DNA from: Paracamarosporium sp. OC-R06-R3
Lineage: Eukaryota > Ascomycota > Dothideomycetes > Pleosporales > Didymosphaeriaceae
Reading direction: 5' to 3'
Assembly: GCA_019828545.1 (NCBI GenBank)
Contig: JACVRA010000152.1
Location: 210,718 to 274,717, forward strand
Length of the DNA stretch: 64,000 bases
Positions 34,101-44,880 of this stretch are shown in pieces; position 1 is the stretch's first letter, and each line of letters opens with the position of its first letter. Made by a program: the position numbers and the translations under genes. Under the pieces are notes generated by a model. The model made no database searches. It was not told the origin of the DNA and worked only from the letters and a program-made list of their open reading frames with translations.

Positions 34101-34233
34101 CTCTTGGGGGGATGCCAGTCGCGGGAGGGCTGTGACGAAGGGACACGGACTTGTGTGCTGGGGGTCGGCGCGGGTGGGATGTCTGACGCTGCGGCGGTAT
34201 GGTGCCAGGTATGGTGCCAGGACGGTTGTCCAT
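31108..34233 (-). CDS. frq: circadian clock protein FREQUENCY
   Basis: An open frame of 1041 codons containing a 51-base intron-like segment (33908-33858) that does not break the frame; splicing it gives 1024 residues and restores NEPPFFLRNSSSSETPP as in other FRQ proteins. FRQ is the negative element of the fungal clock: it dimerises, binds FRH and CK1, and inhibits the White Collar complex. The dimerisation coiled coil is at about residues 171-200 (VEDFRSVIDDLTVANKRLKQ), followed by KLFEVRFHGLP. The middle and C-terminal parts are rich in Ser, Asp and Glu with many potential casein kinase sites, and a nuclear localisation-like basic stretch is found near the C-terminus. Neurospora FRQ has 989 residues. 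No truncation seen. Confidence 0.93.
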   Translation of the reverse strand: MDNRPGTIPGTIPPQRQTSHPRRPPAHKSVSLRHSPPATGIPPRAPTFYQPQNTTVSSPNAAASDKANPPSTTSPKVQSNKNSSGESSDAGKWFENTNNAVQSSSNLDSKYCTLLPRILSDHDGIDEPPFFLRNSSSSETPPDAHTHDHMYQSKTSMPYRPGVGPLNSESVEDFRSVIDDLTVANKRLKQKLKKYEKLHDTHLQDDKLFEVRFHGLPDHKKRELEETLRKFAADLDNKSEQGYPAISSHPPPFDTQKTASSHASRFAESGYASMSGNNSNSARSNQPSNTTSSNEKDRRRMTKSQYSQQQQNIQSYLHDIPQGLLPKSHTPMTEKSKKKLVVRRLEQIFAGKRSAPGNHPQPMQQEEVAQSAATADRRAREAAGHRTKTEGNREARIMPVRADDEDIIRHQEAVQKLRPNLQINEQDFAGSGSPDQRPTRPLDLDPYRAQVPSDNMDYIRHLGFTPPNMISEHSPEEGHGWLYLNLLINMAQLHTLNVTPDFVKEAVTDYSSMFELSHDGRKIRWRGGPDATLSSTGSNSEYTGNGSPSDTYANSRSPSKYLKSGGSGSTDPSLNPERAAKLLARQQKEKERSQFSYTPLFFHKEDSDDEEDSYGLDVGSSNNSPYQHHQTGDSSGFGSSAMQSSSSKRRRNDGPMIFYSKAKFCTDLTGDSRGIASHSSDSYQNITSHPIGAAISPLERTYRSSDIAESRGPLDTTSMMEIDSNEGSRTVSSSEEIDFSPDSLKDDNGTESPDLMDFEASGLGGVQPEDNFYIRVRRSHQPTTPASASGTRHRSQLYPKRILEALNERASPEAESSTPKQQPVIKEEILSASRQTLPNSTLPPASFLPFDSTSSGDVDSDLESNVSSNPSSTSSSDDAGPATALQLLNISPMHRNEQEQSEASEIPSSSCDDEDSEDSESDDGSIDLLATARRMDPRTIIASEREYDAALADRLAEDIPAGSSAATAGGGSGFNSPASAIAAANDEAEQAGQKTRLKRQSTTSGSLSSRAKLKRNRTRESVATALQGSKGQKSQKLDQDA

Positions 34234-36065
34234 GTCGACTTTTCGTTTTGGACGCTCTTTGCTGACTATGAGCAGGACATGCTCCGCTTCCTTGAGCGAG
34301 GGAAAGCCCCGATCGCTAGTTGCAGCTGGATCGTCAGTCGAGGGTCGTGGGATCGTGCCGAAAAGGCGGGTGGTTGCTCAGGATGGCGGGGCACACTTGT
34401 GCTGCAAGAGTGTGTGCGGCGAGTTGTATCGTCGAGGAAAACAGGGCAGCAGGCGTGTTGGGGCTGCAATGTGGTAGAAGAAGGAGCCCGGATGGCTGGG
34501 GTCGGCGGCGCAAGGCGAGGGATCGATGATAGACGTGGGAGATCAGGCGCGGCGCCCCAACGGCGGGCGTAAGGGCAGAAAGAAGCTCCCATGGTGTGAA
34601 CGGAACCTTGGGCGTGGGCTGGCAACGATTTCCTACCGATTTCAAGATGCCAAGGCTGGTGCTTCAGATCGGGCCTGTGAGCTCGCTTGAGAGGGCCAAA
34701 GCAGGTGGCGTTCCTGGCCAGGGCTAACCGGCCTAGACCCGTCGGCCGGCGTGCATCGACGATGGCTTGTGTCTGCAACACCTCACGCCGCCTGATGTCT
34801 GCAAATGGACCCCGGCACCGATGTCCAGTGCAATCGGTGATCGCGACTTCGCATTGAACAAGACGGCGCCGATCTGCTGCTGCTGGAGAGGCACCTCGCC
34901 GCCCACGGAGCCCCAGAGCACGTCCAGCACGTCCAGACTCCTGCTTCGGCTCGCCAGTGTCCACGAGCAAACGACAACGGCTCGACCCGCCGCACAGGGC
35001 TCGAAGCATCTTGGCCCTGGAGCGGAGTCGGTCGCGCTCCAATCACGGTGCTGCCTCACCACGCCCACCACCACTGCACGTCGGGGAAACGCCTTCCGAT
35101 GCCCCACGACATGACCTCATGCCTCGACGACTGCCGGATCAGCTCGCGGCCGCTGGACCCTGCGGCATCAAGGACGTGGGCGCTATTGGTGCCTGCGCGG
35201 CGTTGTGTTGCTGACTATGCCGCAGGATCGCAGCCTGCGGTGTGCATCTTGTCTTGTTCCGCGTGCCAAAGGACCCTGAGCAACTCCTTCGGCCTGCCCC
35301 AGCCGACCAATGGGACGCCGAGCGCATACGATCACGATTGCTTGCAGCAGCTGAGGGGGTTGTGCTGCAAGGTAGTACGTCATTGGACTTTATCGTCTCC
35401 TGAATATTGTGTCTGGCCTTGATTTTCACACTTCGAGAAGTTTCTCTCCTCGCCATGTGACGTCTTTGCTGACGGGCTCGAGTCAGACAATACAACAACC
35501 ACCACCAACAAGGCTGGATGAACGTTGAGCAGGAGCTGGCTAGACCCCTGCGTATTAGTCGATTGTTATAGTTCGTGTCGAAAGACGCGCCAGCGTCCTG
35601 CGCACATCGCTTATTGCTGCAATGTGATGGTGTCTCGCGCTTCTGACACTCAGGTACCGGACACAAGCTTGCCACGTGTAAGAATCATGGCCTGACTGAA
35701 CGGTCCAATGTAGTACATCACGCCATCGGCGATACAAGCGCGACCGTATACTAAGGGTCGATGGATGCATCCCGATAGTGAAATATGCTAAGGTGTTATA
35801 GAATGTCAGACCTTCTTTGCTCGTCTGGGTAATGGTACATGATATTGTACAGCAAAATGCATGAAAGGTTGTCTCTATCTTCAACACACAACGAGGTCGA
35901 TGCAGTCCGCAAACAGGTCAATGTCGTGCAGTGCCGCAGCAGTACAGTATGCGTAGGAGGTTTGTCTTTGCTCGTCACTGCCTGTCTCACGGTGGCCAAC
36001 ATCGTATCGCCGATTAAAAGTTGCCATAGCGAACCGATTTGGTATGAGCTACAGGCCTGGAACGT
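34234..36065. other. long frq upstream region, 1.8 kb
   Basis: GC-rich DNA between frq and the 3' end of COQ9, both on the minus strand. Open frames here, up to 258 codons on the minus strand (34266-35042), appear on several frames at once and have no motif, so I treat them as composition effects. frq genes have long 5' leaders and light-response elements. GATCG words lie at 34311, 34329, 34351 and 34521, within 300 bases of the frq ATG. Confidence 0.5.
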
Positions 36066-36898
36066 TCAGACCCGCATTCCCTTGCTCCTGAGGACATTGA
36101 CAGCAGAATGCGCCGTGTAGTCTACCCACTCAGTCAGAGCCCCAATGAATCCCCCAGCTTTCACAACATCCCCCAATCTCGAATCCAGGAATTGCTCAGT
36201 CTCGATGAAGTCTTTCGACGTATCCTGGGTCATGAAAACCTCGGTAGCCGAATAAATAGCGGACAGACTGGCACGTTTTGTATACCAGCTACTGTCAACG
36301 CTTTCGTCGCCGGCAAGGTACCAGATCTCATCTGCGAGACGGGCCAGTTCGGCAAGAGAGGTGGGAGCGTAGGAAGGTTGTGCCATGATTGCCAGAGCCT
36401 ACTATCGTCAGCCGCGCGGATCTCGCGTATACCTCCTCACTCGTCTCCAAACATCAAACGTGCCTCTTGCCAGCGGTGTATGATGGGCTCATTGGCTCGC
36501 AAGCGCGCCAGCGTCAATGTGCGCACTTTAACTCCAGTGCCCAGTTTCTTGCCCTGCTCGCCTGTTGAAGGGAATTGGACGGAATTCTTCAGCGCTAGTC
36601 TCTGCGTGACGAGGTGGTAATTGACGAGATCGAAAACGCCGCGCGGGAGCAGGTTTGTGGAGACATCCATGTAGCCAGCATCGCGTGCTCCAAGGCGGAG
36701 AGCATCCGTTGTAAAGCCATAGCTTGGTACGTGTGAAATGGCGGCGGAGAGGATAGCGGACTCGGCGGGCGGGAATGGTGGAGGCTGACTATATTCATAT
36801 GAGTGATAACCGCATTGCTGTCTCCAGACAGCTGCGGAACGACGTGAGGTTGCTCGGACAGTGCCGAGAAGTGCGCTAGAGGAGCGCACCGAAGCCAT
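36066..36898 (-). CDS. COQ9: ubiquinone biosynthesis protein COQ9
   Basis: Exons 36898-36464 and 36398-36066 on the minus strand, 255 residues. COQ9 is a mitochondrial matrix lipid-binding protein that presents intermediates to COQ7 in ubiquinone synthesis. The N-terminus is Arg/Ser-rich without acids, as a mitochondrial presequence. The core ILSAAISHVPSYGFTTDALRLGARDAGY and the C-terminal LADEIWYLAGDESVDSSWYTKR are typical of the family. The only joining that gives the family block RWQE-ALAIMAQPS uses a GC donor (GCACGT, intron 36463-36399, branch CTGAC, acceptor TAG); a GT donor nearby at 36449 leaves the wrong phase. Confidence 0.9.
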
Positions 36899-37600
36899 TG
36901 TGGTAGATGGAGAAGTGATGTTGAGTTTAGATCCTGATCGATGGGGAGAGCTCCATCAAGCTCCGCGCATCGCCAAGAGTTCTTTCAAGATTGAAGCACA
37001 TGTCGATCAGGAACACAAAACGGTGCGACATCTAATGCAGGCGCATGCTAGCGTGGGCGTCCGGCATTTGTCACATATGGATCTGTTTTAGCAGTCTCAG
37101 CGTGGCGTTCTCTGGAGGCTGCGGTGGAGCATGGTGCAGGCGTTCAGCATCTGACTTCTGGACCAGGCCTGCCACGTGCTCTCGCCTCGCAGCGACGCGT
37201 CTCGAACGCGTCTCCACCCACGTTGCCACCTCAAAGCTCGTCAACCATAATCATATACTCTAGACGCTCTCGCCTTGCGGCTATTTTCCTTCGATCTTCA
37301 GCTACCTATTTACAATTTGCCTCATCCCGTGAGATCGTGACACCAACATCATCCAGACTTCCTGGGTCTTGCTTCTACTGGTTCGATTCTTGGGTACGTC
37401 TTCTTCTTGCTCCTTCAGCGCTTCGATCGCGAAAACATTCCTAAGATGCCACTGCATCCAGAACCCGCAGTTACTCTACAGCTGAGTGGCACCGCTCCAC
37501 TCCACTGCTCGATCCTACCCTCTTCACCGCGCACACGCCGCCACGCTATCGATCCGTCCGAAGTTAGTGACAAAACCTGAACAAACACGCAGTAGCCAAC
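36899..37600. other. divergent promoter region COQ9/CMR1
   Basis: 0.7 kb with no gene or repeat seen. Confidence 0.5.
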
Positions 37601-39214
37601 ATGGCGCGACCGAAAGCCGCCCTAAGCGAGTATGAGCGGAAACGGCAGGAGAACATTGCGAAGACCCAGGCGCTGTTGCGCAATCTGGAGATGGAGGCGG
37701 CTCAGGCCGGCCTAGCTCCAACCACAAAGTCCGCCTCTACTGCGAAGGCGAGTAGACCGAAGAAGCCTTTACCGAAGAAGATTAAGCAAGAAGAAGTGGT
37801 TCCGCGGCGTACATCCTCTCGTCTAAAGGGCATTGAGGCGGATAGCGAAACGGCGAAACGCAAGGCAGAGGAAGAACTTGAGGCACGGAAGGAGGCAGAT
37901 AAGGCGAAAAGGCAGCGCATTAGTGACGCCTTCAATTTCGGTGATATACTGGTTGCGGGTAAGGGCGGGGACGCAATAACAAACCTGCTGTCTGTTGTTG
38001 GCCCTGCAAATCCATATGAGCGCACCTTTGACGAAGATGATGTCAAGGAAACGACGGACAAGGAGCTCAAAGCATTACGTGAGAAAATGAGCGGACTAGA
38101 GTTGTGGCCTGAGTATGAACCTAATGAACTTAAGATAACCCCTGAGCGCATCGTAAGTGGTTTGACTCAAGACCCTCACCGAGATGCTTACCCCCTTTAG
38201 TACGCGCTGGGTATGCATCCAACTACGGAAAAGCCCTTAGTATTCGCAGGTGACAAATTAGGAAACCTTGGAATATGCGATGGGTCACAGAAGGCGTCTG
38301 AGGTCAAAGTAGAAGACGACGAAGATGCCGACGTAGAAGGCCCCAGCATCACGACTCTAAAGCCACATACCCGGACGATACATACTTTTCAATTCAGCCC
38401 TCACGATGCGAATGCATTGTACTCCGCATCCTACGACTCCACAGTTCGCAAGCTCGATCTTGCAAAGGGGGTTGCAGTTGAGATATATGCACCATCTGAT
38501 GCAAACGAAGACGCTCCACTTTCTGGCGTAGAAATTTCCAAGGACGATGCCAATATGCTTTATTTCTCTACTTTAGACGGCCGCTTCGGCATGTATGACA
38601 TGCGCACGCCTGCCGAAAAAGCTGCCGGTCTCGAGATCTTCCAGCTCTCAGAGAAGAAGATTGGCGGCTTCAGCTTACACCCACTACATCCACACTTGGT
38701 TGCAACCGCATCTTTAGATCGTACACTGAAGATCTGGGACCTGCGTAAGATAAACGGCAAAGGCGAGTGGCGTCTGCCAGCGCTAGTTGGCGAGCACGAA
38801 AGTAGGCTTTCCGTATCACATGCAGCGTGGAACTCTGCGGGCCAAGTAGCCACCGCCTCATACGACGACACGATCAAGATTCACGACTTTGGAAGTCTTG
38901 CAACCAGCAAGGCTGGTACTACGCTGACCGATGCTAAGATGAAACCAAGCGCTGTCATACCACATAATAATCAGACGGGGAGGTGGGTTACAATTCTAAG
39001 GGCACAGTGGCAGCAGTTCCCTTCGGATGGGGTACAACGCTTTTGCATAGGGAACATGAATCGCTTTGTTGATATTTACACTGCAAAAGGACAGCAACTC
39101 GCACAGCTGGGAGGCGAGGGCATCACGGCGGTGCCTGCTGTAGCTAAGTTTCATCCGTCACAGGATTGGGTTGCTGCTGGGACTGCAAGTGGAAAGCTAT
39201 GCTTGTGGATGTAG
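37601..39214 (+). CDS. CMR1: WD40 protein CMR1 (DNA damage-binding, YDL156W type)
   Basis: Exons 37601-38152 and 38201-39214, 521 residues, as usual for this family. The first 130 residues are charged with a basic SRLKG motif ([14 protein letters not shown]) and a coiled-coil-like Lys/Glu stretch; the rest is a seven-bladed WD40 propeller with repeats such as [25 protein letters not shown] and [14 protein letters not shown]. Cmr1 in yeast binds chromatin, responds to DNA damage and gathers in intranuclear quality-control sites. The joined sequence at the intron is [14 protein letters not shown], as expected. No defect seen. Confidence 0.9.
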
Positions 39215-40117
39215 TTCGGTTCTTGGTTCTGTCGCTTTGAGATATTGAAAGACTTGGGTAAGTATCGTATTTTCCGAAAGCAGAGCCTCATGCTTGAATA
39301 CGAGAAGAAGATCATATTCCAGTGTATTGATTTCGACGTGCTTCTGGACAATCAATCGGTGTTGCATTGCCAAGTCATCAAGATGCAGGCCGAATACGGC
39401 AGCATGTCCCTGTCGATTACTCTATATCAACGTCCTCTAGGGCTAGCTCACTGGCACGTTACAACAAGTGTACGCATGCACGAGCTCGTACAATCGACAA
39501 GAGCCTCAAACACCAAACATGTAGATTACCATTTTATCAAATGCCCGAACAGGCGGTTGATCATCGTTCTCAACGCAAAAACATAAAAAGGAGTGTTCCA
39601 CTGACATCGCGTCGTGGCTGTGCAGAGCGTACATGATGTCATAGAATAAGGCAAGCCTCTTGTATTACAATGACTGAGTATTCAAAGTGAAACTTCGTGT
39701 GGATAGTGCGCGCTCCGAGCGTATGCAAACACCATGCCTTGAACCACATCACACTTGTGGCCATGATACAACCCAAGCTTACAACGTTCGCCACCGATAG
39801 ACTGACTTTCCAGAAGTGTATCTTAATACGCGAGATATAAACGCATGAAGGAGGTCACATTGGTGCTATTCTCATCCCTCAGCGAATTGTAAGGTTGAAC
39901 TAAGCAACAAGTGGCATTGCGCCGCAAGCAAGCATGGTATGCTAGTAGACACTTTCAATGCAAAGTTCGTACCTCGCACTCGACAACACTTGCAACCGTC
40001 AGCAATTCCCAACCGTCCCAATCCGTCTCTCGTGCCGCCTCCCTCACCTCCAACAACGACAACGTTGCTTTGAGACAGTCCCAGCAAGGCCAACCACATG
40101 TTGTATCCCAGCCATAA
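39215..40117. other. intergenic, 0.9 kb
   Basis: Downstream of CMR1. Several overlapping short open frames on both strands, none convincing. No repeats recognised. Confidence 0.4.
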
Positions 40118-40499
40118 ATGATGACGCTCGCAAGATCGTCAGCTATTATGGGGCCAGCACCACTGCAGATCGTCCCCTCACCCACAATATCTCGACTATC
40201 GAAATTTCCTAAAATGAACAGGATATGTGAGCAAGGGTCTACGCGAACACCAAACGGCCGAGCTAGGGTTTCGAAAAGATGGGTGCGCAGGGTCAGACCT
40301 GCGCACGCGACTATCAGTCCGCGCTGATCGTGGCTTTCTCGCGCGCTGGCTGGAGGGCACGATGCAACGTGGGTCGCGGATGGCAGCGGTCGTGGACGTG
40401 CCGGGTGTGCCGCTGTGGAACGTTGCGAGAGTAACGCCCGCGGTTCGTGAGGCCAAGGCTACGTATACGCTGTCAAATGCTGGGTCGCAGTTGTTTTAG
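40118..40499 (+). CDS. possible two-exon small protein, unrecognised
   Basis: A possible gene with exons 40118-40226 and 40291-40499 (GTGAGC..GCGCAG), 105 residues, with a basic middle and the end AKATYTLSNAGSQLF. The frame after the acceptor is open to a stop and looks protein-like, but competing open frames exist on the minus strand and no family is recognised. Low confidence. Confidence 0.22.
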
Positions 40500-40723
40500 C
40501 TTCGGGAGGCGATATGAGTGGGCTGGTTGCGATGTTTGCCCCTCGCTGCAGGACGCCTGGTCGTGCGTATAAAGGCGCATTGGGTTCTTCTTCTGCACCG
40601 CGAACGAACATTCCAAGAGCCGCTTTCCTACCATCTTCCCACGAATCCGAGAAATTGTTTTCGTTCTTCCACGCTCGCTGCACCATCCGAACTCTACACA
40701 CATACATATAAGATATCGTCAAG

Positions 40724-41383
40724 ATGAAGTCCATAGCAGTCTTCTCCACGCTGCTCGCCAGCGCCCTAGCACAAGCCCCCGCCTACTTCTCCGTCATATC
40801 CGCCCGCAGCGCATCGCCCATCCACCTCCTCCCACTGCAAGCCAACGGCGGGAAATTCTACCTCGGCGGCATTGCCTCAGGATACTGCCCGTCCAGCGCC
40901 GTCGGCAACGAGACATGCGCCAAGTATCCCGGCAACGAAACCACACTTGCAGGCGGATATTCAACGCTTAGTCTGGGCGTGGTTGTTCCCGGCGGACAGC
41001 AGGGTAAGATCATCATCCAATTGAGAGACAGGAAAGAAATGGCTAATCACAAGTAGTCTACGTCGCGCCCGACGGCACACTAAGCTACACGGTCCCCCAC
41101 TCAGCCTACATCCCCGAAGGAAGCGTCGTAACAGGCTGGTCTCGAGAGGAACAACCCGAGAACAACCTCGGGACGCTCAGCTTCGAAGGCGGCCTCATTG
41201 CGTGCCCCAAGAATGAGACGCAGCCGTGGCAAGTGTACGGACAGATTGCGAACTTTACCGCGCCGAGTGACGAGTGCTTGGGTTTCGATACTCTGACCAG
41301 TAAGTCCATTGATATATTTTAATAGAACGAAAGCTGATCATGTTACAGCGAATACTACGGATGCGGATGCATGGCAGTATTAG
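40724..41383 (+). CDS. PhiA-like secreted cell-wall protein
   Basis: Exons 40724-41003, 41057-41299 and 41349-41383, 185 residues, with a signal peptide (MKSIAVFSTLLASALAQA). The sequence follows Aspergillus PhiA and related IgE-binding cell-wall proteins: an SARSASPIHL block near the start, VVPGGQQVYVAPDGTLSYT across the first splice, PHSAYIPEGS and a C-terminal AWQY. Four N-glycosylation sequons (NET, NET, NET, NFT) and several cysteines fit an extracellular protein. PhiA in Aspergillus nidulans is needed for phialide and conidium development; the role here is inferred. Length equals that of PhiA. Confidence 0.85.
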
Positions 41384-42255
41384 GGGAAGAGAGGAGAGAA
41401 AAAGTAGAAGAAGTGTAGCATAGGCTGTGATGAGTACGCTCCTGCGTAAATAATGATAATGAATAGATCACCATACCACGACCACCCCTCCGCTGCTAAC
41501 CCATGTCTTACAAGTGTCTCCCTACCACGTACGATACTCCTCCGCACCGCATCGTCCGCGTCCATCACCAACCCACAAGTTACAACACGCTCCCCACCAC
41601 ACAAACACTTCCCCTTAAGCATCTTAAACTTCCCCGTTCCTCACTCGCTCTCACTCTTCACCCAATCCCCCCTTTCCAAATCCTCCCACAAACAAATTGG
41701 AACTGCAGTCAGCACAACACACCGCACAAGCCTCCATCCCACATATCTAATACAAGCACCATTCAGTTTCGGCCCCGACATAGAACCGTCTCCTACGGAG
41801 GATAAGAACGTAAGTAGTACAGTGAGAACGAATGCAATGAAGCACGCAACAAAACGAACGTTATAGAATATGGGAAAACGGAGGGTGAATGGTGTGGCCT
41901 GGGGGCACCTTCCATGTCTTCGACGGACTATTGGTGATTCGACGCTATGCGAAGGCATAAACTGCGTACGCTGGGATGGATATTAGGAATCAAGCATACA
42001 TGTGGTTATTGTGGTGTACGCTTTCGCGGGCTTCTGACAGGCAGTGCGTAGTTGCAAAGTACAGGAGGAAGGAGTAACAACACGTTGCAGTACGGAGTGT
42101 CAACAACAAATAGACTCCCATGGTAAGAAGTGCATATTGAGGACCTAGTTGAATAGTCGGTGGCAAAATGGATACAATAAGTCGTCTGCTATGTACAAAC
42201 CCCGAGGAACGCCACTATGCAGCAAAGCGAGATGAACGTTACTATGCTTTTGGGT
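41384..42255. other. intergenic between convergent genes
   Basis: 0.87 kb. A 137-codon plus-strand open frame at 41453-41866 is Ser/Thr/Pro-rich and has no motif; I regard it as chance. Nothing else seen. Confidence 0.45.
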
Positions 42256-44041
42256 CTAAGGGCTCTTCACCCAGGGAAGGCTGAACGTGCCGACCCAGTC
42301 CTCAACCTCCTTGCGGAGCGACACAATGTCGGTGATTTCCTCGCCTTCGCCTACGTACTCCTTGAAAGCAGCGACGCTGCCAGGAGCTTTCCTGCCCGCC
42401 TTCTCGGCCTTGGCCTTGGCTTCCTTGTCGAGCTTCTGTGTGATGCCGACGGCGCGGTGTACGACATCGGCAACGCGCTTGAAGTCCTCGGCCTGGAAGC
42501 CTCGCGTGGTCATCGCGGGTGTACCCATGCGCAGACCACCAGGCTTCATTGCTGACTTGTCGCCTGGCACAGTGTTCTTGTTGCTGGCCACGCCTACCAG
42601 TTCAAGGATACGCTCGACACGAGCGCCATCAACGCCCTTGTCCTTCAGGTCTATGAGGACAAGGTGGTTGTCAGTGCCACCGCTGACGATCTTGTATCCA
42701 AGACCTCCCTCCTCCTTGGAGTTGCCTAGTCGCTGTGCGAAAGCCTTTGCGTTGTCAAGCACAGTCTGTTGGTAATCCTTAAACTCCTTCGTTTGGGCCT
42801 GGGCCAACGCGACAGCCAACGCTGTGATGGTGTGGTTGTGAGGACCACCCTGGTGTCCAGGGAACACTGACATGTTAATCGGGCCTTCCAAGTCATACTT
42901 CTCCTCGACACCCTTCTTATCTACCCGCCTAACTCCCTTGCGGTAGAAGATCATAGCGCCACGAGGGCCACGCAGGGACTTGTGGGTCGTGGTGGTGACG
43001 ATGTCGGAATACGGGAAGGGCGAGGGAATAACGCCAGCAGCGACTAGACCCGATATGTGGGCCATATCCGAAAGGACATAGGCGTTGACGCTGTCTGCGA
43101 TCTTCCGAACCCGCTCGTACTCGATCAGACGGCTATAGGCGGATGTTCCCGCAACGATGACCTTCGGACGGTAGAGGTTCGCCAGCCACTCCATTTGTGC
43201 ATAGTCGATGATTCCGGTCTTCTCATCTAGTCTGTATGGAAGGGTCTCGAAGTATTTGGATACTGCTGAGATCTTCTTTGTGGGTGTCTGGTAGCCGTGC
43301 GACAAGTGGCCGCCGTGGGGGAGGTCAAGACTGAGGATGCGGTCGTGGGTATTGAGGATAGCAGAATAAGCGTACAGGTTCGCCGGAGAGCCAGAGAGGG
43401 CTTATGGAATACATTAGCTGCGCAATTGTAACGGTAGCTTGGCATAACTCACGCTGTACATTGACACCCCATTCCGCTTCGTTCAGGCCGAAAGCCTGGA
43501 GCGCTCTCTGCTGGCAAAGTCGCTCTGCCTCATCGATCCACTCATTGCCTCCGTAGTATCGTGCTCCGGGGTAGCCCTCGGAATACTTGTCTGTTGAATA
43601 CGTCAGATGCTGCGGGTGGCGTGACTGCGTAGAACATACTTTGCATTACACTGCCGAGGGCATCGAGAACGGCCTGCGAGGTGAAGTTCTCCGAAGGAAT
43701 GAGGTTTATGAAGTGCTTCTGGCGGGTTTTCTCCTGTTGCGGGCGACTGGTAAGCTTTGTACGGGCCAAAGCGAGAGCAACCGGCGTACATTCTCAATGA
43801 TCTTGTAGACGGTCGGGTCAATGTCTTCGAGGCTAGAGGACAGCAGCTAGACATGAATTAGTACGCTGTGCATCTCCAATGCCGCATTGCGAGAGCGCAC
43901 CTTGTGCTGGCTGTCCGACGACGAAGCGTAGCCCCGCCACTGGCGCGGTGGCAGTCTGGGATGGTTTGTGGCGATGGCGAAGGAAGAGCGGGGGCAGAGC
44001 TGCCTCAGCGGCGCGCGGCAGACGGTCTTGAGCGTCGCCAT
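42256..44041 (-). CDS. SHM1: serine hydroxymethyltransferase, mitochondrial
   Basis: Five exons on the minus strand: 44041-43901, 43846-43790, 43733-43640, 43590-43453 and 43400-42256, 524 residues. It transfers the serine hydroxymethyl group to tetrahydrofolate with PLP. The first 40 residues are rich in Arg, Ser and Ala with few acids, a mitochondrial presequence, which separates it from the cytosolic form. Family blocks are complete after splicing: [48 protein letters not shown] and the PLP lysine in [13 protein letters not shown] (Lys284). Symbol chosen for the mitochondrial form in yeast. No defect seen. Confidence 0.95.
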
Positions 44042-44880
44042 TGTGAGGTGTTGTGCAGTGACGAGGGAAGGGCGGTGTCGCCAGGGCACTGATAAAGCAG
44101 CTGGGAATCCCGTCAGTATCCTGTGGCGCGATGGTGAATCGATTCCTATTCGGTAGCGCCGACGCCGAGCAGCTGGCTGGGGCTCCCCGCACCAGCCTCT
44201 CGTGTGCTCTTTTCCGTTTTCTGCAGCTCGTCCCCCGTCGGGCGCCGGGCCGACTCGCTCCGAGACGCATTTTTAACGTCGCGCATCCCTCGGGCCTCTC
44301 TGCTCTTCATGAACTAAAACCAAGATGATTCAACGCCTTTGAGACAGCCCCATCCTCGCTCGGCGGGCGCAAGCCTGCCGACGCGGGTGCTGCTGACATG
44401 CTCCGGGCTCCCACCACCTTGAGGAGACAAGGAAACCTTATGATTGGTCTTAGTTCTGTCCTGCCTGTCTTCTCACAATGGCTTCCAGAGAGAAGACATC
44501 AATGCGACGTGTCTTTGCTTTGGCCGTGTCTGTGACCTGTCTCTCGGTAATCTCCTGTCTCCTGTTCCAGTATATGTACTTAGAGCAATGTCCATGTTCT
44601 GTTCCTACCCGCTCTTTTCCCTCTCAACACAAGAAAACGCTGTTCCCTCACTGCCAGTACTGTCTATCAACTCAACGCCAAGGCTGTTTACAATCGCACC
44701 TGCCCCACGCGACCCGGCCGCGATTGCCAGCAACGTGCCTGCCCACGAAGGCTCTCCCCACGCCTTCTCTAACCTCCCGCTATAGCTTTCAAAAGCGTGT
44801 CCCGCCCGCACTCCAACTCCACCCCAACACCCCAGAACAGCACGCCACGGCAGCTCCTGTATCCGACCTTGGACTTCGCC
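44042..44880. other. divergent promoter region, 0.84 kb
   Basis: Between SHMT and the DUF7730-like gene. No additional gene is supported; the plus-strand frames beginning at 44444 and 44478 have no motif. Confidence 0.45.

Noticed and set aside
34266..35042. 258-codon minus-strand frame upstream of frq
   Set aside because: Overlapping long frames exist on other frames and strands in this GC-rich stretch, and no motif is seen.
41453..41866. 137-codon Ser/Thr/Pro frame between phiA-like and SHMT genes
   Set aside because: Biased composition, no signal peptide, overlapping frames and no family motif.
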